Position numbers and translations under genes: made by a program
Assembly: GCA_002348265.1 (NCBI GenBank)
Contig: DEAT01000088.1
Coordinates: 1 to 32,476 of the forward strand
Length of the DNA: 32,476 nucleotides
DNA from: Gemmatimonadales bacterium UBA2975
GTDB lineage: Bacteria > Gemmatimonadota > Gemmatimonadetes > Longimicrobiales > Gaopeijiaceae
Reading direction: 5' to 3'
The notes under the pieces: generated by a model
Databases searched by the model: none
Seen by the model: the letters and a program-made list of their open reading frames with translations, nothing else
What the model was told of the DNA's origin: nothing
Shown: positions 1-8,258 of the stretch, piece by piece
Numbering within the stretch: the first letter of the stretch is position 1
How the letters are laid out: the number at the start of each line of letters is the position of its first letter

Positions 1-1
1 G

Positions 2-937
2 TGGGACGTGAGCAGTGTCACGAATATGCAAAATATGTTCAGGACCGCCGATGCGTTCAATCAGGACATCGGGTCGTGGGACGTGAGCAGCGTCACGAAT
101 ATGGCCTTCATGTTCCAGGACGCCGCAACGTTCAATAAGAGTCTAAACTCGTGGGACGTGAGCAGTGTCACGACTATGCGCAACATGTTCGAGAGCACCG
201 ATGCGTTCAATGGCAATATCGGATCGTGGAACGTGAGCAGTGTCACGAACATGTTCGCAATGTTCTACAAAGCCTCTGCGTTCAATCAGGACATCGGGTC
301 GTGGAACGTGAGCAGTGTCACGCAGACCCACTGGATGTTCAATGGAGCCTCTGCGTTCAATCAGGACATCGGGTCGTGGAACGTGAGCAGTGTCACGAAC
401 ATGGAAAGCATGTTCCGCCAAGCCGATGTGTTCAATCAGGACATCGGGTCGTGGGACGTGAGCAACGTCACGGATATGGCCAACATGTTCTGGGGTAACG
501 ATGCGTTCAATCAGAGTCTAAACTCGTGGGACGTGAGCAGTGTCACGAACATGAGCCAGATGTTCAAGGAGGCCGATGCGTTCAATGGCAATATCGGGTC
601 GTGGGACGTGAGCAGTGTCACGAACATGAGCGGCATGTTCTACGATGCCGATGCGTTCAATCAGAGTCTAAACTCGTGGAACGTGAGCAGTGTCACGAAT
701 ATGGGGAATACGTTTAGGGATGCCGATGCGTTCAATCAGGACATTGGATCGTGGAACGTGAGCAGCGTCACGAATATGGGCTGGATGTTCACAGACGCCG
801 CTGCGTTCAACCGGGATCTCAGTGGTTGGTGTGTCGACGATATTGGTAGTGAGCCAAACGATTTTGATACTGGTGCCAATGCGTGGGCAGGTGGTGGTGC
901 GACGCGTCCGCAGTGGGGGACTTGTCCGGGTGGCTGA
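2..937 (+). CDS. BspA/DUF285-type repeat surface protein, 5' end outside the window
   Basis: The visible part encodes eleven tandem 25-residue repeats (75 bp each) of the form D/N-V-S-S-V-T-N-M-x-x-M-F-x-x-A-x-x-F-N-Q-D-I-G-S-W. This is the signature of the DUF285/BspA-like leucine-rich-repeat family, whose members are usually secreted or surface-exposed. The repeats are followed by a 35-residue C-terminal cap with two Cys residues and the ending Q-W-G-T-C-P-G-G. The frame is already open at base 2 (Trp-Asp, completing the first repeat), so the GTG at 8 is not the true start and the N-terminus, with any signal peptide, lies upstream. The scaffold residues are nearly invariant at the DNA level, while residues 9-10 and 13-14 of each repeat vary. 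A binding or adhesion role is inferred from the family only. Open frames on other strands here are by-products of the repeat. Confidence 0.85.
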   Translation, partial: WDVSSVTNMQNMFRTADAFNQDIGSWDVSSVTNMAFMFQDAATFNKSLNSWDVSSVTTMRNMFESTDAFNGNIGSWNVSSVTNMFAMFYKASAFNQDIGSWNVSSVTQTHWMFNGASAFNQDIGSWNVSSVTNMESMFRQADVFNQDIGSWDVSNVTDMANMFWGNDAFNQSLNSWDVSSVTNMSQMFKEADAFNGNIGSWDVSSVTNMSGMFYDADAFNQSLNSWNVSSVTNMGNTFRDADAFNQDIGSWNVSSVTNMGWMFTDAAAFNRDLSGWCVDDIGSEPNDFDTGANAWAGGGATRPQWGTCPGG

Positions 938-1018
938 CCGCAACGCCACATATATTGGCATCCGCAATTTATTGAGCTCACAGAACGCCTTCGCGGCCAC
1001 TGAATGGGGGACTGCGAG

Positions 1019-1954
1019 ATGAAAAGGACGGTGCTTATAGCGCTCGCGTTGGTAGCGAGTTCGTGTGCAAGACAGGACGAGCAGCGCATCGTCGCGTTCG
1101 GGGACGTACACGGAGACCTCGAAGCAGCTCGAGGCGCACTTCGTCTAGCAGGTGCCATCGACGATCAGGACCATTGGATCGGTGGCGAACTGGTAGTAGT
1201 GCAGACCGGTGACCAACTGGATCGTGGAGATCAGGAACAAGAGATCCTTGACCTGTTCGAGAGGCTAAGGATTGAGGCTGAAGCTGCTGGCGGAGCGTTC
1301 CACGCCTTGCTGGGAAACCACGAACTCATGAACGCGCGCCTAGATTTGCGTTACGTGACGGATGGTGGCTATGCCGATTTCAGGAACGTCGCGGAGTACG
1401 ATCCCAGTGACTCGGTTCAAGTATGGGATCGATCATCTGCAAGCTTCAGATCTTCAACTCTCGCCGAGTTTGAGCCACACCAGCGAGCTCGTGTGGCTGC
1501 GTTCATGCCGGGTGGTCCGTACGCTAAACTACTGGCCGAGCGGCAGGTGATTCTCCAGATCGGCGAAAACGTGTTTGCACACGGTGGCGTGCTTCCTGAA
1601 CATGTCGCCTACGGTATCGACGAGATCAACAGCTCCGCGCAAGCGTGGCTTAGAGGAGAGGCAGAGCTCCCCTCAGTGTTGTCGGGCTCGAATAGCCCCC
1701 AGTGGACCCGATTGTACTCTGATGATCCTGATTCTGCGGCATGTTCAGTCCTTGAAGAGGCATTGAATGCTCTACAAGCCAAACGAATCGTTGTGGGGCA
1801 TACGATCCAAGAGTCTGGGATCGCCAGCGCGTGCGGCAGACAAGCGTGGCGTGTCGACATAGGGATGGCCGAGTATTATGCGACAAGGACGGAGTACGGG
1901 GGTTCGGTAGCGGTACTGGAAATCATCGGGGACTCTGTCAGGGTGTTGAATTAG
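1019..1954 (+). CDS. Shewanella-like PPP-type metallophosphoesterase, lipoprotein
   Basis: This 311-residue protein has the three metal-binding signatures of calcineurin-like phosphoesterases in order: GDVHG (about 28-32), GDQLDRG (64-70) and GNHE (99-102). A later VVGHT segment supplies another metal histidine. The Q-L variant of the second motif and the stretch after GNHE resemble Shewanella-like protein phosphatases, which can hydrolyse phosphoprotein or small phosphomonoester substrates; the substrate here is unknown. I chose the ATG at 1019 rather than the one at 1004 because it gives a clean lipoprotein signal, MKRT followed by a hydrophobic run and Cys16 (V-A-S-S-C). A G-run lies about 8 bases upstream. 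The protein is probably anchored on the periplasmic side of a membrane. The gene stands alone, 81 bp after the repeat-protein gene. Confidence 0.85.
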   Translation: MKRTVLIALALVASSCARQDEQRIVAFGDVHGDLEAARGALRLAGAIDDQDHWIGGELVVVQTGDQLDRGDQEQEILDLFERLRIEAEAAGGAFHALLGNHELMNARLDLRYVTDGGYADFRNVAEYDPSDSVQVWDRSSASFRSSTLAEFEPHQRARVAAFMPGGPYAKLLAERQVILQIGENVFAHGGVLPEHVAYGIDEINSSAQAWLRGEAELPSVLSGSNSPQWTRLYSDDPDSAACSVLEEALNALQAKRIVVGHTIQESGIASACGRQAWRVDIGMAEYYATRTEYGGSVAVLEIIGDSVRVLN

Positions 1955-1966
1955 TTCGGTCGGGAA

Positions 1967-2019
1967 GAGCTGCTCGTTAGCTCCAATCCACATCCGCCAC
2001 CACCGGTTAACGAGAGCTC
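1967..2019 (+). terminator. Imperfect inverted repeat after the phosphoesterase gene
   Basis: GAGCTGCTCGTTA (1967-1979) pairs with TAACGAGAGCTC (2008-2019), with one extra base in the left arm and a 28-nt loop. It starts 12 bases after the phosphoesterase stop, so it may end that transcript. No T-run follows, and the long loop makes it a weak terminator call; it could instead be a protein-binding site. Confidence 0.3.
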
Positions 2020-2092
2020 ATTGCTTTGACAGGCGCGGCCAACGTCAGTCAGTTGGGGATAGGTCGGACCCTGCACAAAGAACCTCGAATAT

Positions 2093-3193
2093 ATGGGAAG
2101 TAGTCAATTGAATAATCTTTCACGAAGGGCTTTCCTGAACGCAGCGGGTCTGACCCTCGCTAGCGCCGCATTTGCGCCGAGAGTATTCGGAGCCGAGATG
2201 AGTCACCGGGCTCGGATTGAGGCTGCTTTGGCGCATCTGCCCACGGATCGAACCCCACTCAGCTTTTGGTGGCACTGGCCAAACCAAGATCGTTCACCGA
2301 GACGCCTTGCAGAATTGGCAGTGAGCCTACAGCAGCGGCTTGATATGGACTTTATAAAGTTCTCGCCGTACGGGTTGTATTCTGTTGTGGATTGGGGTGT
2401 GCAACTCAATGTCCGAGGCGGATTGGATACACCAATCCTAGCAGAGAGTCCGATTCAAAAACCAGACGACTGGCTGAAGATCAAACCGGTCAGAAGCGAT
2501 GCGGGGGAGTATCTGATTGTGTTGGAAGCGCAGCGGATTGCTCTGGAAATGCTGAATGGAGATGTGCCGTTTGTGCAGACGGTATTTTCACCTCTGACAT
2601 CCGCCTCAAAAATCGCGGGACCGGGAAAACTGATGCAGTATTTGCAGGATTCCCCTAGGCAAGTACATGCGGCCCTGGAAGCGATTACCGAAACCAGTCG
2701 GAGCTTTGTAGAACGGGTTGTTTCTGGTGGAGCTGATGGCGTCTTTTTCGCTAATCAATGGGCAGGTGTCGATCTCTTACCGCCGGACCTCTACGACGAA
2801 TTTTCCAAGCCGTATGACTTGCAAATGCTCGAGCCATTAAAGGGCAAGACCTGGTTCAATATCTACCACCTGCATGCGCACGACATAAACTTCGAAGGTG
2901 TCCTAGACTACCCAGTAGAGGCGTTCAACTGGCACGACCAAGACTATGGGCCGAGCATCGCAGAAATGCGGACGCTCACGGACAAGTGCCTGATCGGGGG
3001 GATTACGCCCAGTGCGGGCGGTCCATTGGTAGTGGGTTCGACGGCCGATGTTGATCGAGAAGTCAGGGACGCGATCCAGCAATCCGGTGGAACTGGATTT
3101 ATTCTGGGTCCGGGCGAAGTGGTAGAGCCGTCCTCAAAACCGGAGAATGTTGATCAAATTCTCAGAAGTGTTTTGTCAGTAGCGAGCGGCTAG
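2093..3193 (+). CDS. Uroporphyrinogen decarboxylase-like protein with a Tat signal
   Basis: This 366-residue protein fits the URO-D superfamily, which holds HemE-type decarboxylases and corrinoid or thiol methyltransferases. The evidence is the spacing of TIM-barrel segments such as Q-T-V-F-S-P-L-T, G-A-D-G-V-F-F, the conserved-looking Y-H-L-H-A, and the C-terminal G-F-I-L-G-P-G-E loop. The N-terminus has a twin-arginine motif (S-R-R-A-F-L at 10-15), a hydrophobic stretch and a likely cleavage site near V-F-G-A. Export of a folded, possibly cofactor-loaded enzyme is therefore implied. The N-terminal arginine cluster of true HemE is not obvious, so a methyltransferase or other URO-D-like role is more likely than haem synthesis. 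Neighbouring genes give no pathway hint, and no strong ribosome-binding site precedes the ATG. Confidence 0.8.
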   Translation: MGSSQLNNLSRRAFLNAAGLTLASAAFAPRVFGAEMSHRARIEAALAHLPTDRTPLSFWWHWPNQDRSPRRLAELAVSLQQRLDMDFIKFSPYGLYSVVDWGVQLNVRGGLDTPILAESPIQKPDDWLKIKPVRSDAGEYLIVLEAQRIALEMLNGDVPFVQTVFSPLTSASKIAGPGKLMQYLQDSPRQVHAALEAITETSRSFVERVVSGGADGVFFANQWAGVDLLPPDLYDEFSKPYDLQMLEPLKGKTWFNIYHLHAHDINFEGVLDYPVEAFNWHDQDYGPSIAEMRTLTDKCLIGGITPSAGGPLVVGSTADVDREVRDAIQQSGGTGFILGPGEVVEPSSKPENVDQILRSVLSVASG

Positions 3194-3226
3194 GTCGAGC
3201 GAGTCCGGAGCAGAAGGATCTATACG

Positions 3227-4837
3227 CTATCCGCCTGAGTGCTCCCAAGGAGCTCGGATCGCTTCACCTGCCATAGCGCCCGTGGTCTCTCCATCTCGGA
3301 TCGCGAAGGTGCCGTTAAGCATTACGTGGACTACGCCCTCTGAGAAGTGATGTGGGTCTGCGAGGGTCGAGACATCTCGGTACGAGTCGAGATCAATGAC
3401 GGCCAGGTCGGCGATTCGACCGACCTCCACATAGCCTCGATCATCAAGCCCGAAGAAGTCCGCTGACAGTCCGCTGAAGCTTCTAATCGCAAACGAGATG
3501 TCGATGTCGTCGTTCTCCATAGCGAACAGCCTGAGCTTCCTGGGAAATGCTCCATAGACTCGGGGATGTGTGATGTTTTGTCCTGGCGCGGGGGGCCTCC
3601 CGTCGGTGCACGTCATCATCCAAGGCATGCGTGCCAGATAGCGAGTGTTCTCAAGGTCGTAGAGTTCGAGGTTCATCACCGACGCATTCCCTTGCTCTTG
3701 GATAATCTTCTCCACGGCGTTGGGAACGCTCATGCTCCACTCAGCAGCTCGCTCTTCTAGTGTCCGTCCGTTCAGGTCTGGGTTCTCGTCTACGATCATG
3801 ATCTTGCTGGCTCCACCACGCATGGCGAGCGACTCCATGATCTGTGCGCGCAGTGTCCTTCCGGTATCGGGGTGCTCGAACCTTGCTAGAACCGCTTCGG
3901 TGCCTCCTCCCGAAGCCCGACGGGGTAGGGCGTAGGACCTGAGATTCGACTGGGTCGCTGTATAGGGGTGGTGCGCGGCCCATACTTCGACACCCCGTGA
4001 CCGCGCTTCTTCAATCATTCTGGCCCCCACATCAGCGCGGCCATAATTCTTCGCTCCTTGTGGGTTAAAATGCGAGAAGATCACACGCAGGCCTGATTCT
4101 TCACCGATCCGAATTCCTTCTGCGACTGATGCGTCATATCCGACACCTTCGTATGTCGCTCCGAGGTCACGATCGTGCGTGTCGTAGATCGCTTTATCCC
4201 ATTCGGCAGCGACCTTGGCGAGTGCGATGACCTCTTCGGTTTCGGAGAAGGTTCCTGGGGTGTAGAAAAGCCCAGTCGAGAGCCCGAACGCACCCTCAGC
4301 CATCCCTTTCCGGACAAGAGCTTTCATCTCTTCCAACTCGTCTGGACTTGGAGCACGGGGTGCCAGCCCCATCACTTCAGTGCGTATTGCGTTGTGGCCG
4401 ACGAAGGTGAGCGCGTTTACTCCGATTCCGTTCCCTTCCCACGATTCTAGGCGCTCGGCTACTTCATATGGGCCAAAACCGTCTAATCCCAGAACCACGG
4501 TCGTAATTCCCTGTGTCAGGAAGTGCTTTCCATCGCTCCCCCATTCTTCGTCTAGGACAGCGTGTGAATGAGCATCGATGAACCCAGGCGTCACCATTAG
4601 GCCACTCGCATCAATCGTGTCGGAAGCTGTGCTGGTCTCTAGATCACCGATGTCACGTATCACTCCGTCAGTGATCCCTATATCTGCAACGTAGGCTTCG
4701 CCACCGGACCCGTCGTAAATCGTGCCTCCGGAGATCACGACATCGAAGTCCGGCGTGTTGCAGGCGTTCAAGGCGAGGGCAGTTACTAGCGCTGCGCACT
4801 GAACCCATCTGTGGACCTCAGATTCGTGCGTGCTCAT
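3227..4837 (-). CDS. N-acyl-D-amino-acid deacylase-like amidohydrolase, lipoprotein
   Basis: This 536-residue protein belongs to the D-aminoacylase/amidohydrolase-3 group. Its N-terminal beta-sandwich (F-D-V-V-I-S-G-G-T-I-Y-D-G) and P-G-F-I-D-A-H-S-H (His90, His92) open the metallo-barrel. His221 (D-T-H-D-R-D), His256 (F-S-H-F-N) and Asp412 (C-T-D-G-R) match the remaining metal and catalytic positions, and H-P-R-V-Y-G-A-F is a family signature. The loop that holds the metal-bridging Cys in characterised D-aminoacylases (usually G-N-C-G) reads L-G-L-D-G, so the metal site or specificity may differ. A lipobox L-N-A-C (Cys26) predicts a membrane-anchored exported enzyme. GGAG lies five bases before the ATG. 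It probably releases amino acids from N-acylated D-residues or dipeptides, but the substrate is unknown. A paralogue lies at 6392-8092. Confidence 0.87.
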   Translation of the reverse strand: MSTHESEVHRWVQCAALVTALALNACNTPDFDVVISGGTIYDGSGGEAYVADIGITDGVIRDIGDLETSTASDTIDASGLMVTPGFIDAHSHAVLDEEWGSDGKHFLTQGITTVVLGLDGFGPYEVAERLESWEGNGIGVNALTFVGHNAIRTEVMGLAPRAPSPDELEEMKALVRKGMAEGAFGLSTGLFYTPGTFSETEEVIALAKVAAEWDKAIYDTHDRDLGATYEGVGYDASVAEGIRIGEESGLRVIFSHFNPQGAKNYGRADVGARMIEEARSRGVEVWAAHHPYTATQSNLRSYALPRRASGGGTEAVLARFEHPDTGRTLRAQIMESLAMRGGASKIMIVDENPDLNGRTLEERAAEWSMSVPNAVEKIIQEQGNASVMNLELYDLENTRYLARMPWMMTCTDGRPPAPGQNITHPRVYGAFPRKLRLFAMENDDIDISFAIRSFSGLSADFFGLDDRGYVEVGRIADLAVIDLDSYRDVSTLADPHHFSEGVVHVMLNGTFAIRDGETTGAMAGEAIRAPWEHSGG

Positions 4838-4956
4838 CAGCGCTCCTTAGATCGTCAGCAATGCGGAGAGCGACCATCCAGTTCATGAATTGGCCTCAGC
4901 TTTATCTTTGTCTAGACAAGTTATGACATCTTAGGCGTTATTGCTTTGAGTTGGCG

Positions 4957-4979
4957 AGCCCGCTGAGTTACACCGGGCT
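4957..4979 (+). other. Short hairpin in the divergent gap before the DinB-like gene
   Basis: AGCCCG (4957-4962) is complementary to CGGGCT (4974-4979) with an 11-nt loop. It lies in the 169-bp gap between the divergent amidohydrolase and DinB-like genes. It may be a leader hairpin or a chance stem. I see nothing else definite in this gap. Confidence 0.2.
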
Positions 4980-5006
4980 TGAACGTGCTCATCGTTTGAG
5001 GCGACC

Positions 5007-5504
5007 GTGGAATTCAGAGAAATCGAATCGTTTCTGAAGTACTTTGAGAGTGTGCGAACACGCACGCGCAACCTCGCCGTTTGTGTGCCGGAGGAGTACC
5101 TAGAATGGAGATCAGCCGAAGGACGATTCTCGGCGGGGGATCTACTTCGTCATATCGCGGCTACCGAACGGTGGATGTGGGCGGAAAACGCTAGGCTCAA
5201 CCCCTCGAAATACCCTGGTCACGGCCAGGAACTCGCCTCAGGGTTAGATCATGTGCTCAGCTACATGGACAGCGCTCACGCCGAGACCATCAAGATTTTG
5301 AGAGATCTCACGCCCGAGCAGCTACAGCAGCGGTGCGAGACTGTAGGGGGAACCCAGATTCGTGTTTGGAAATGGCTCCGGCTCATGGTCGAGCATGAGA
5401 TTCACCACCGTGGTCAGTTATACGAACTTCTCGGACAGCTTGGTGTCGAAACACCTCCGCTATATGGGCTCACTGAACCCGAAGTAAAGAAGCGAAGTTC
5501 GTGA
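5007..5504 (+). CDS. DinB/YfiT-like four-helix metalloprotein
   Basis: This 165-residue protein shows the DinB-superfamily pattern: a first metal histidine in helix 2 (L-L-R-H-I, His49) and a V-E-H-E-I-H-H motif (His130 and His134) before the last helix. Length and helical layout suit the family. Many members are putative divalent-metal-dependent thiol transferases or hydrolases; the substrate here is unknown. The GTG start at 5007 is favoured because GAGG (4998-5001) lies five bases upstream. Its stop overlaps the next gene's GTG by four bases (GTGA), so the two are probably co-transcribed and translationally coupled. Confidence 0.8.
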   Translation: MEFREIESFLKYFESVRTRTRNLAVCVPEEYLEWRSAEGRFSAGDLLRHIAATERWMWAENARLNPSKYPGHGQELASGLDHVLSYMDSAHAETIKILRDLTPEQLQQRCETVGGTQIRVWKWLRLMVEHEIHHRGQLYELLGQLGVETPPLYGLTEPEVKKRSS

Positions 5505-6289
5505 GATTACCGATCCGCGTGCGGCGGGTTTTATCCCGCCCGCTGGATTCTATTCCCGTTCGTGTTCGGGCGGGTCCGAATGAGGGCTGCAGGTGGAGTT
5601 TGCCCGTTTCAGGGAGGGGATTCGCTTCAGGCCGGTTCGAGGTGGCTAAATTCGAAGCTTTGGCTGTGATCGTGTCGACTGGTGATGTTGTTTGGGATGT
5701 TGGCGCCCACTACGGCTATGCCACACTTATGACGACTAGAATTGTAGGGCCTGAGGGGTCAGTCTGGTCGTTCGAACCATCGCGTCTGAACCGGTCTTAT
5801 CTCAAGCGGCATGTAGCATGGAACTGTTCAGGACGGGCTAACGTCCTTCCCTATGCTCTTGCGGAGCGGGACGGAACCGAAGCATTCGGGGGCTCAGATA
5901 GCTCTATGGCCCTTGGGCTTGGGCGCGGGGATGAAGAGGTAGAGGTGCGCTCAATCAGTGGAATGCTGGATGCGGGAGTCCCTCCACCAACCGTGATGAA
6001 GGTCGATGCTGAAGGATCTGAGAGCCGGATCGTCGAAAGTCTGGTGCGGTCGGAAGTGAGGCCTGTACTGATGTGCGCGATCCATGATCAGAGTCAACTA
6101 GAACTTTGCACGGAGGCACTTCATCAAGCCGATTATGAGGTGCTGCCATCTGGCCCGATCCAGAAATTCTTGAACGATGACTCTGCCTGGAGAGGCGACC
6201 CGGATATTGTCGCACTCCCGCGGAACGATTCAAGGCTGAGGGACCGCGTTTCTCGAACGGATCTATTTCGGGATGTGTCCGCGCTCTAA
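5501..6289 (+). CDS. FkbM-family SAM-dependent methyltransferase
   Basis: This 262-residue protein has a Rossmann-type SAM-binding motif I (D-V-G-A-H-Y-G-Y, about 66-73), an acidic residue ending strand 2 (S-F-E-P, Glu92), and the FkbM hallmark K-V-D-A-E-G-S-E near residues 166-173. Members methylate hydroxyls on sugars, lipids or polyketides; the target cannot be read from sequence. It begins at a GTG overlapping the DinB-like stop. The roughly 50 residues before the methyltransferase core are rich in Arg and Pro and have no recognised domain. Confidence 0.82.
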   Translation: MRLPIRVRRVLSRPLDSIPVRVRAGPNEGCRWSLPVSGRGFASGRFEVAKFEALAVIVSTGDVVWDVGAHYGYATLMTTRIVGPEGSVWSFEPSRLNRSYLKRHVAWNCSGRANVLPYALAERDGTEAFGGSDSSMALGLGRGDEEVEVRSISGMLDAGVPPPTVMKVDAEGSESRIVESLVRSEVRPVLMCAIHDQSQLELCTEALHQADYEVLPSGPIQKFLNDDSAWRGDPDIVALPRNDSRLRDRVSRTDLFRDVSAL

Positions 6290-6391
6290 CTCCACAGATT
6301 GCTTCAGCTTGATATTGGCTTCCTGTTGACGCAGCGTGGGCTGGTTCAGTATTGCTCGATAGATGTTTTGCCCCCGCAACCCCGAAGATTA

Positions 6392-8092
6392 ATGAACCGA
6401 CTCCACTTTTTAGTACTCACGTTTGGCGTCTGCATCACCACTTCATCGGCCATGCCATCGCCGTTGCAGGCTGTTCAGGAAGCGTATGACGTCGTGATTG
6501 AGGGTGGCCAGATTGTCGATGGCACTGGGAATGCCTGGTATCCCGGCGACGTTGGAATTCGGGGTGACCGGATTGTGACTATCGCTGCACCAGGTGCGTT
6601 GGCTGATCGGCAGGCGGTAAACAGGATTGATGCGAGTGGGATGGTGGTTTCTCCCGGGTTTATCGACATCCAGAGTCACTCCCGTTTCAGCTTCCTTGGT
6701 GGAGGTGACGGTCGGGTGGTTTCCAAGGTTACGATGGGTGTGACCACTGAGATCATGGGAGAATCGACGACTAATGCTCCATCGAGCCCTCAGATGATGA
6801 CCAACTCAGGGCCGGCGGCTGGCGTTTCTCAGTTCGAGACTTTCGGAGAGTGGATTGAGGCAATGGAGGATCATAAGGCCTCAGTGAATTTCGGCTCTTT
6901 TGTGGGTGGCTCCACCATCAGGGTTGTCGGAATGGGCATGGCTATGGGGGAAGCTGGGGATCGTGAGCGGAGAGCCATGCAACAGGCGGTCCGACAGTCG
7001 ATGGAGGATGGAGCGTTCGGTATTGCTACAGCGCTGGTTTATCCCCCTGGAAACTTTGCGTCGACCGATGAATTGATTTCGATAAATGAGGCTATGGCCC
7101 CCTATGGTGGTGTGTATATCACCCACTTGCGTTCTGAAGCGGACAACTTTCTTGAGGCGATTGACGAAGCGTTGGAGATCGGAATTCAAGCAGGTGTGCC
7201 GATCGAGATCTATCACCTAAAGGCTGGAGGCAGAAGAAATTGGCACAAGGCAGCCGAGGCCGTGGCCAAGATCGATTCAGCTCGGGCTTCTGGGGTGGAT
7301 GTGCAGGCGAATATGTATCCGTACACAGCAGGCGGCACAGGCCTAGACGCTTGTTTCCCGCCTTGGGCTTCGGCTGACGGTCTGCTTTACGAAAATCTTG
7401 CCGATCCTGAGGTGAGGATGCGGATAAGGTCGGAGATGGAGGTCCAGACCGAGCCTTGGGAACCGTTTTGCTCCCTGGCCACGCCAGAGGGAACGATGCT
7501 CCTCGGGCTGAATCTTCCGGAACACCAACAGTACAGGGGCTGGTGGCTATCGGATGTTGCCGAAGCTATGGATAAGCATTGGACGGAGACCGCCATGGAT
7601 CTCGTGCTTGCCGAGCGTCAGCGAGTTGGGACGATTTACTTTCTGATGAGCGAAGAAAATGTGGCGATGCAGATCGCCCAGCCCTGGATGAAGTTTGGCA
7701 CGGATGCAGGAGGAATGGACCCCACTACAGCTACCGGACTGGCTCATCCGAGGACGTACGGCACGTTTGCCCGGGTTTTAGGAAAATACGTCCGAGACGA
7801 AGGCGCACTGACCCTTGAGGATGCAGTGAGGAAGATGTCGTCCGCAGTGGCGACGAGACTGAAGATCCGAGATCGCGGCTTTCTTAGAGAGGGGTACTAC
7901 GCCGATCTGGTTGTGTTTGACCCGGAAACGGTAGCTGATCATGCCACGTATGAACGTCCTCACCAGCTGTCGACTGGAGTGGTGCACGTTTTAGTAAACG
8001 GGGTCGGGGTGGTATCCGACGGGCAGCACACGGGAGAAATGCCGGGCTTGGCGGTGAGAGGACCGGGATGGACTGGCTGGGAGCAACGGTGA
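6392..8092 (+). CDS. D-aminoacylase-like amidohydrolase, secreted, with altered HxH motif
   Basis: This 566-residue amidohydrolase is paralogous to the product of 3227-4837. It shares Y-D-V-V-I-E-G-G-Q-I-V-D-G, the V-S-P-G-F-I-D strand, I-T-H-L-R-S (metal His), I-Y-H-L-K-A-G-G (metal His), G-T-D-A-G (catalytic Asp) and H-P-R-T-Y-G-T-F. The usual H-x-H after P-G-F-I-D reads I-Q-S-H-S, with Gln94 in place of the first metal histidine. The bridging-Cys loop reads M-G-E-S. I chose the ATG at 6392 because it starts a good signal peptide (M-N-R-L-H-F then a hydrophobic run); the frame stays open back to a TTG at 6299, which looks untranslated. Its role is probably hydrolysis of N-acyl-D-amino acids or related cyclic amides outside the cytoplasm. 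Confidence 0.85.
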   Translation: MNRLHFLVLTFGVCITTSSAMPSPLQAVQEAYDVVIEGGQIVDGTGNAWYPGDVGIRGDRIVTIAAPGALADRQAVNRIDASGMVVSPGFIDIQSHSRFSFLGGGDGRVVSKVTMGVTTEIMGESTTNAPSSPQMMTNSGPAAGVSQFETFGEWIEAMEDHKASVNFGSFVGGSTIRVVGMGMAMGEAGDRERRAMQQAVRQSMEDGAFGIATALVYPPGNFASTDELISINEAMAPYGGVYITHLRSEADNFLEAIDEALEIGIQAGVPIEIYHLKAGGRRNWHKAAEAVAKIDSARASGVDVQANMYPYTAGGTGLDACFPPWASADGLLYENLADPEVRMRIRSEMEVQTEPWEPFCSLATPEGTMLLGLNLPEHQQYRGWWLSDVAEAMDKHWTETAMDLVLAERQRVGTIYFLMSEENVAMQIAQPWMKFGTDAGGMDPTTATGLAHPRTYGTFARVLGKYVRDEGALTLEDAVRKMSSAVATRLKIRDRGFLREGYYADLVVFDPETVADHATYERPHQLSTGVVHVLVNGVGVVSDGQHTGEMPGLAVRGPGWTGWEQR

Positions 8093-8158
8093 TGAAGAGT
8101 GAGAAACGGACCTTTTCCCAGATATGAACGGTTTTTAGAAAAGACAGATTTAGGGAGC

Positions 8159-8228
8159 ACCCCAGAGACTCTTAGGGGTAGCAACACCAGACGATTCATG
8201 GATTGACTCCGGAAAGAAGTATCCGGAG
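8159..8228 (+). other. Two consecutive hairpins in the leader of the sulfocyanin-like gene
   Basis: ACCCC (8159-8163) pairs with GGGGT (8175-8179), and CTCCGGA (8207-8213) pairs perfectly with TCCGGAG (8222-8228) around an 8-nt loop. Both lie in the 166-bp gap between the amidohydrolase stop and the sulfocyanin-like start. They may be a read-through terminator, a leader structure or mRNA-stability elements. No T-run follows either stem. Confidence 0.3.
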
Positions 8229-8258
8229 CTAACAAACTGAGAAGAGGACATCACTCTC

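Noticed and set aside
2..832. Regular 75-bp repeats as a CRISPR array
   Set aside because: The repeats are continuous coding sequence with no unique spacers and translate into a known repeat family.
61..1158. Open frames on the minus strand and in other plus frames over the repeat region
   Set aside because: They are by-products of a repeat whose length is a multiple of three and which lacks stops in several frames.
2026..2054. TTGACA at 2026-2031 as a promoter for the URO-D-like gene
   Set aside because: The hexamer is perfect, but no acceptable -10 box lies at 16-18 bp.
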